Shown: positions 40,068-43,658 of the stretch, in pieces
Position numbering within the stretch: the first letter of the stretch is position 1
Layout of the letters: each line of letters opens with the position of its first letter
Source of the DNA: Gemmatimonadota bacterium
Lineage (GTDB): Bacteria; Gemmatimonadota; Gemmatimonadetes; Longimicrobiales; Gaopeijiaceae
NCBI GenBank assembly: GCA_029262115.1
Contig: JAJCZZ010000095.1
Span: forward strand, 1 to 43,658
DNA length: 43,658 nucleotides
Direction: 5' to 3'
The notes under the pieces: generated by a model
Databases searched by the model: none
The model's input: only the letters and a program-made list of their open reading frames with translations
What the model was told of the DNA's origin: nothing
Position numbers and translations under genes: made by a program

Positions 40068-42766
40068 TGGGGGACGCTCCGGACCGGCCAGGTCTTTCCG
40101 CGCTTTTTTATCGAACGGCCCTTCTGCTTCTCCCGGCGTCGCTTCGGCGCGAGGCTGGACGGGCGATGGAGTCCACGTTCGCGGAGGGTTGGGGGGCGGC
40201 GCGGAACACAGGAGGATGGCTCGGTGGGCTCCGCTACACCATGAAAGAGATGGCGGATGTCGTCCGGACGTCCGTCCGGGTGCGACTTCGTCGGCCCGCC
40301 CGTCGAGGGAAGCAACACCCGGGGGGCGGCCTCCGGGGGCTGAGCCCCCTTCCTTCCACCAGCGTCGAAGGGGTGATCGGAGCCATCTGGATGGACCTGC
40401 GGGTGAGCGCGCGTGCTCTCCTCAAGCGGCCGGCCTATCTGGCGGTGGCCAGTCTGACCCTCGCGGGCGGCATCGGTGCGAATGCGGCGATGTTCGCGGT
40501 AGTGAACTCGGTGGTGCTCCGGCCGTTGGCGTATCCGGACGCGGACGAGTTGGTGATGGTCCATTACTCGCTTCCGAGGTTCGGGTTCGAGCGGGGTCCT
40601 TTGAGCTACCACAATTTCAAGGCGCTCGAGTCGAGGGCGCGTGGGTTTTCCTCGATCGGGGCGGTCGCGAGCACCCAGCGAACCCTTGTGGGCCAAGGCC
40701 ATCCGCGACAGATCCGCGGCTGGCGCGTCTCGGGCGACCTGTTCGCGACGCTGGGAGTGGACGCGGCGGTCGGGCGATACCTTGTGCCGGTGGACGACGA
40801 TCTGCGAGCTCCCCGGGTCGTTGTGTTGAGCCACGCTCTTTGGGTCAACGCGTTCGGTGGCGACGAGGGTGCGGTCGGTACGGACGTCCGGCTCGGCGGT
40901 CAGCGCCACACGGTGGTCGGAGTCATGCCGGCCGATTTCCCCCCGTTAGGTGACGAGGACCAGTTCTGGGTGCCGCTGGCCCTTGATTCCGATGAAATGG
41001 AGCGCGGCTCTAATTTGTTGCAAGGCATAGCCCGCCTGGCCGACGGGGTCGATCTACGGGAAGCGACGGCCGACGCGGCGACGATCCTCGCCGACGAAGC
41101 GCGCACCTGGCCGGAGGATGCCGACCGGGCGGCGGTGCTCACTCCCCGGCACGAATACGTGGTCGGGAGCGTCCGGCATCAGCTCCTCCTGCTCATGGGC
41201 GCCGTGGGCGTCGTACTCTTGGTCGCCTGCGCAAACGTGGCCGGCCTCTCGCTTACCCGTGGGACCCAGCGGGCGCAGGAATTGGCGGTTCGTACGGCCC
41301 TGGGTGCTCCGCGCGGCCGCCTGATCCGCCTGCTGGTCTCGGAGAGCCTGATCGTGGCCGGTGTCGGTGCCGCTCTGGGCGCCGCGGTCGCGGTGAGCCT
41401 CACGCGAGTTGTTGCCGGTTGGGGTGCGGCCCAGCTTCCGCGGCAGGAACTCCTTTCCGTGGATGCGTCGGCTCTGCTGTTTCTCACGGTAGCGGCCGGT
41501 GGGTGCGCGGTGCTGTTTGGGGTGATCCCCGCGTTTACAGCCGTCCGCAGCCAGATTGGCCGGACTCTCAAAGACGGCGCTCGCACCGCGCCGTCTCACC
41601 GCCCTCAGGCTCTCCTGGCCGCCGCTCAGGTCGCAATGGCAGCCGTTTTGCTCGTCGGTGCGGGACTGCTCGGCCGAAGTTTGGCACTCCTGCAGGAGGA
41701 AGATCCCGGGTTCCGCCCGGATGGGGTCCTCTCGGCTTTTTTCGCCCTCCCGAACGGCTCGCCGGAGGAGCAGATCGGCTTCCTCGACGACCTCGAGGGG
41801 CGCTTGAGATTTCACCCCTCGGTCGAGTCCGTCGGGGTGTCATGGACCCTTCCGTTCGTGCCCGGAGAGGCGAGCACGAAGGCCATGCGAGACGATCAGC
41901 TGCTCGCGCCGCGCGAGCGTACGGATCTCTATGTGACGCCCGTTACGCCGGGCTTCTTTCGTGCCATGGGGATTGCTGTGCTGGACGGGGCCACCGTACC
42001 GGGATCCCATTCGGCCGACGACCCGCCCGTGGCGGTGGTGAATCAGGCGCTGGTCGACGCCCTCTGGCCGGGCGAGGATGGGGTCGGGCGGACGTTCCTT
42101 CGGGGTGGTGGAGATGACCCGACACCGACGCGAGTGGTGGGGGTCGTGGAGAATATGCGGACGACTTCGTTGGCAGAGGCCGCCAAGCCCTACGCGTACG
42201 TCCCGTTCGCGCAGAACGTCTGGGCCGATCGAGCCTTCGTGGTCGTACGGACGTCTGGTGATCCACTGGTGTTGATCTCCACGCTCCGATCGGTCGTGCG
42301 CGAACTCGACCCTACCGTCCCGATCGATCGGGTGGCGACCATGTCGGCGCGGATCGGCGACTCGCTGGCCCGTCCACGCCTACGGACCACGCTGGTAGGC
42401 GCATTCGCGCTTCTAGGAGCGCTTTTGGCCGTGCTGGGTGTCTACGGCCTGATGGGCTTGATGGTCGCGGGACGCACCCGCGAGATTGGCGTGCGCATGG
42501 CCTTGGGCGCGGACCGCGCGGTCGTCCGTCGAGACGTCGTGCGCCAGGGATTGGGCGTGGCGGCGGCAGGCCTGGCGGTCGGCCTGATTGCCGCAGCGCT
42601 GTTCGTTCGGGTTGTCGACGCCTACCTGTTCGGCGTCGATCGTACCGACCCGGTCACATGGGTTGGTGTCGCGGTCCTCCTGCTTTCTGCCGCCTTACTC
42701 GCCCTGATTCCACCAGCCCGTCGAGCCAGCGCGGTTGACCCGCTGGTGGCGCTGCGGGCGGAGTAG
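40064..42766 (+). CDS. ADOP-type ABC permease (MacB core/FtsX duplicated)
   Basis: This 900-aa membrane protein has an N-domain (~1-105), a first helix (~128-150), a MacB-like periplasmic core ('YHNFKALESRARGFSSIGAV'), an FtsX helix set ('LLLMGAVGVVLLVACANVAG', 'LAVRTALGAPRGRLIRLLVS'), and a second core from ~500. Final FtsX helices ('ALLAVLGVYGLMGLMVAGRT'; end 'ASAVDPLVALRAE') close it. Its domain order matches the 16.6-kb permease, but the sequences differ strongly. No ATPase partner is encoded here. Coupled by ATGA to its PadR regulator. Confidence 0.93.
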   Translation: MMGDAPDRPGLSALFYRTALLLLPASLRREAGRAMESTFAEGWGAARNTGGWLGGLRYTMKEMADVVRTSVRVRLRRPARRGKQHPGGGLRGLSPLPSTSVEGVIGAIWMDLRVSARALLKRPAYLAVASLTLAGGIGANAAMFAVVNSVVLRPLAYPDADELVMVHYSLPRFGFERGPLSYHNFKALESRARGFSSIGAVASTQRTLVGQGHPRQIRGWRVSGDLFATLGVDAAVGRYLVPVDDDLRAPRVVVLSHALWVNAFGGDEGAVGTDVRLGGQRHTVVGVMPADFPPLGDEDQFWVPLALDSDEMERGSNLLQGIARLADGVDLREATADAATILADEARTWPEDADRAAVLTPRHEYVVGSVRHQLLLLMGAVGVVLLVACANVAGLSLTRGTQRAQELAVRTALGAPRGRLIRLLVSESLIVAGVGAALGAAVAVSLTRVVAGWGAAQLPRQELLSVDASALLFLTVAAGGCAVLFGVIPAFTAVRSQIGRTLKDGARTAPSHRPQALLAAAQVAMAAVLLVGAGLLGRSLALLQEEDPGFRPDGVLSAFFALPNGSPEEQIGFLDDLEGRLRFHPSVESVGVSWTLPFVPGEASTKAMRDDQLLAPRERTDLYVTPVTPGFFRAMGIAVLDGATVPGSHSADDPPVAVVNQALVDALWPGEDGVGRTFLRGGGDDPTPTRVVGVVENMRTTSLAEAAKPYAYVPFAQNVWADRAFVVVRTSGDPLVLISTLRSVVRELDPTVPIDRVATMSARIGDSLARPRLRTTLVGAFALLGALLAVLGVYGLMGLMVAGRTREIGVRMALGADRAVVRRDVVRQGLGVAAAGLAVGLIAAALFVRVVDAYLFGVDRTDPVTWVGVAVLLLSAALLALIPPARRASAVDPLVALRAE

Positions 42767-43180
42767 GTCAAGCCGGAAGCCTCCGTCGCCGCCAACCTAT
42801 CCCATGAACCTGAGCCGGAGAGGCGACCCGACAGCGACAACTTCCAGCGTCGGGTGATGCGGTGGCTCGAAACGCGAGCGAACCCGCTCGGCGCACCCGT
42901 GTAGAGGCATAAACGAGCTACTCAACCGGAGCAGGGAGTCATGGGCCGACCCGTCGCCAATCCGTGCCGACTCACGGTCCGCGCTCCGGCGGAAACCCTC
43001 CTTCACCGCCCCAGCCGGAGCTGACGGTGCGCTCGTTGAGTTCGGGTGAGGCGGTGGTGGTCGCGTTCCGGGGCAGTGAGAACGTCCGGAGGTTTTGGAA
43101 GCTCGCCGCGGGGTTTGAGCACCGCGAACCGAAGTTTCCCGCTCTCCGATGGAGCAACCCTGGTTCTGACGGTCAGCACG
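42767..43180. other. Decayed sequence between the ADOP permease and the IS1380 remnant
   Basis: About 410 bp with only short, inconsistent frames. It probably contains the degraded start of the IS1380-type element, but I cannot find its terminal repeat or a recognisable N-terminal transposase segment. Confidence 0.4.
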
Positions 43181-43658
43181 ATGGCGGACCCCACCCGAAC
43201 CGTTTATGGCGGCCGTCTCCTCCCGGACGAAAGGGTCGTTGGGGAGGCAACCGGCGACCCCGATACCGATTCGGCGCTACTCATCGTGCCGTTCCTGGCC
43301 ACGGCCGAACGGGACCTGACCCTGGATCTGGATTCCTTCCCCCACGTGGTTCACGGCCATCAGCCGGGTAGCGCCTACAATGCCCACTACCACGCGCGCT
43401 GCTTTCATCCGCTCGTGGCCAGCGTGGACGGCCGCTACTTCCTCGGCGCCCAGCTCCGGCCCGGCAACGTGCATACCGCCCACGGCGGGCTCGACTTTGT
43501 CCTCCCCATCCTGCAGTGCTGAAGGACCAGCTGCCCACGGATGCCCGGGTCTGGCTCCGAGCGGACGCGGGCTTCCCGGCCCCCGACCTCCTCGACGCCC
43601 TCGAACACGAAGGCGTCCCCTACATCTTCCGCCTTCGCACCAATGCCGCCCTCGAGCG
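43181..43658 (+). pseudogene. IS1380-family transposase remnant, frameshifted, running off the window
   Basis: 'LTLDLDSFPHVVHGHQPGSA', 'YNAHYHARCFHPLVASVDGR' and 'YFLGAQLRPGNVHTAHGGLD' are the conserved DDE core of IS1380 transposases, with DLDS carrying the first catalytic Asp. The frame stops at 43520-43522. The continuation ('LKDQLPTDARVWLRADAGFP', 'LEHEGVPYIFRLRTNAALE') is in the -1 frame from about 43518 to the window end. The N-terminal ~150 residues expected before DLDS are absent or degraded. It is therefore an inactive relic. Confidence 0.8.

Noticed and set aside
39956-40909. 317-aa minus-strand frame across padR and permease
   Set aside because: Shadow of two well-supported genes.
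1-43658. CRISPR array
   Set aside because: No regularly spaced direct repeats and no cas genes were seen.

Overview
The window is GC-rich, densely coded bacterial DNA. Two PadR regulators each overlap a large ADOP-type MacB/FtsX permease. These occur with a PafA-like phosphatase, a six-bladed beta-propeller, and a carboxypeptidase-regulatory/TonB-plug protein. That combination suggests Gemmatimonadota, with Acidobacteriota as the alternative. No rRNA or phylogenetic marker is present, so the assignment is an inference.

Region 1 (1-12.6 kb) is a defence island. The end of an IS110 transposase lies beside a minus-strand five-gene operon: C5-cytosine methyltransferase -> endonuclease III-like HhH-GPD glycosylase -> membrane-anchored protein with a ~390-residue acidic linker -> winged-helix-like unknown -> 1854-aa DEAD-like helicase with a DUF1998-type Cys cluster. 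Order and sizes fit a type II Druantia system (DruM-DruF-DruG-DruE) with an iron-sulphur DNA glycosylase inserted between druM and druF. Most junctions overlap by 4 bp. A TfoX-like gene broken by an 8-bp tandem duplication lies just upstream.

Region 2 (12.6-24.6 kb) is housekeeping and accessory: a probably truncated lipoprotein, a beta-propeller, a two-RCK potassium channel, PadR+ADOP, a TonB-C lipoprotein, an ABC-2 exporter divergent from MerR+SnoaL, and a HAD phosphatase. It ends with a toxin-antitoxin pair with a frameshifted toxin, next to tRNA-Asn(GTT) and its terminator.

Region 3 (24.6-33 kb) holds a polysaccharide-export protein, thymidine kinase and an unknown protein in one minus-strand operon, then a divergent PafA-like phosphatase. 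A possible signalling module follows: a ~258-aa unknown, a 23-aa hydrophobic peptide with a near-perfect Shine-Dalgarno, and a multi-pass membrane HD-GYP phosphodiesterase. An IS5-family element has inserted at the 3' end of the HD-GYP gene and supplies its stop codon. Beside it is a 257-bp internally deleted ISAzo13-type element with 16-bp inverted repeats.

Region 4 (33-43.7 kb) has a SARP/STAND regulator translationally coupled to an AraC-type regulator, divergent from a TetR gene across a perfect dyad. A secreted plug-domain protein, a second PadR+ADOP pair behind a 14-bp palindrome, and a decayed IS1380-family transposase running off the window complete it.
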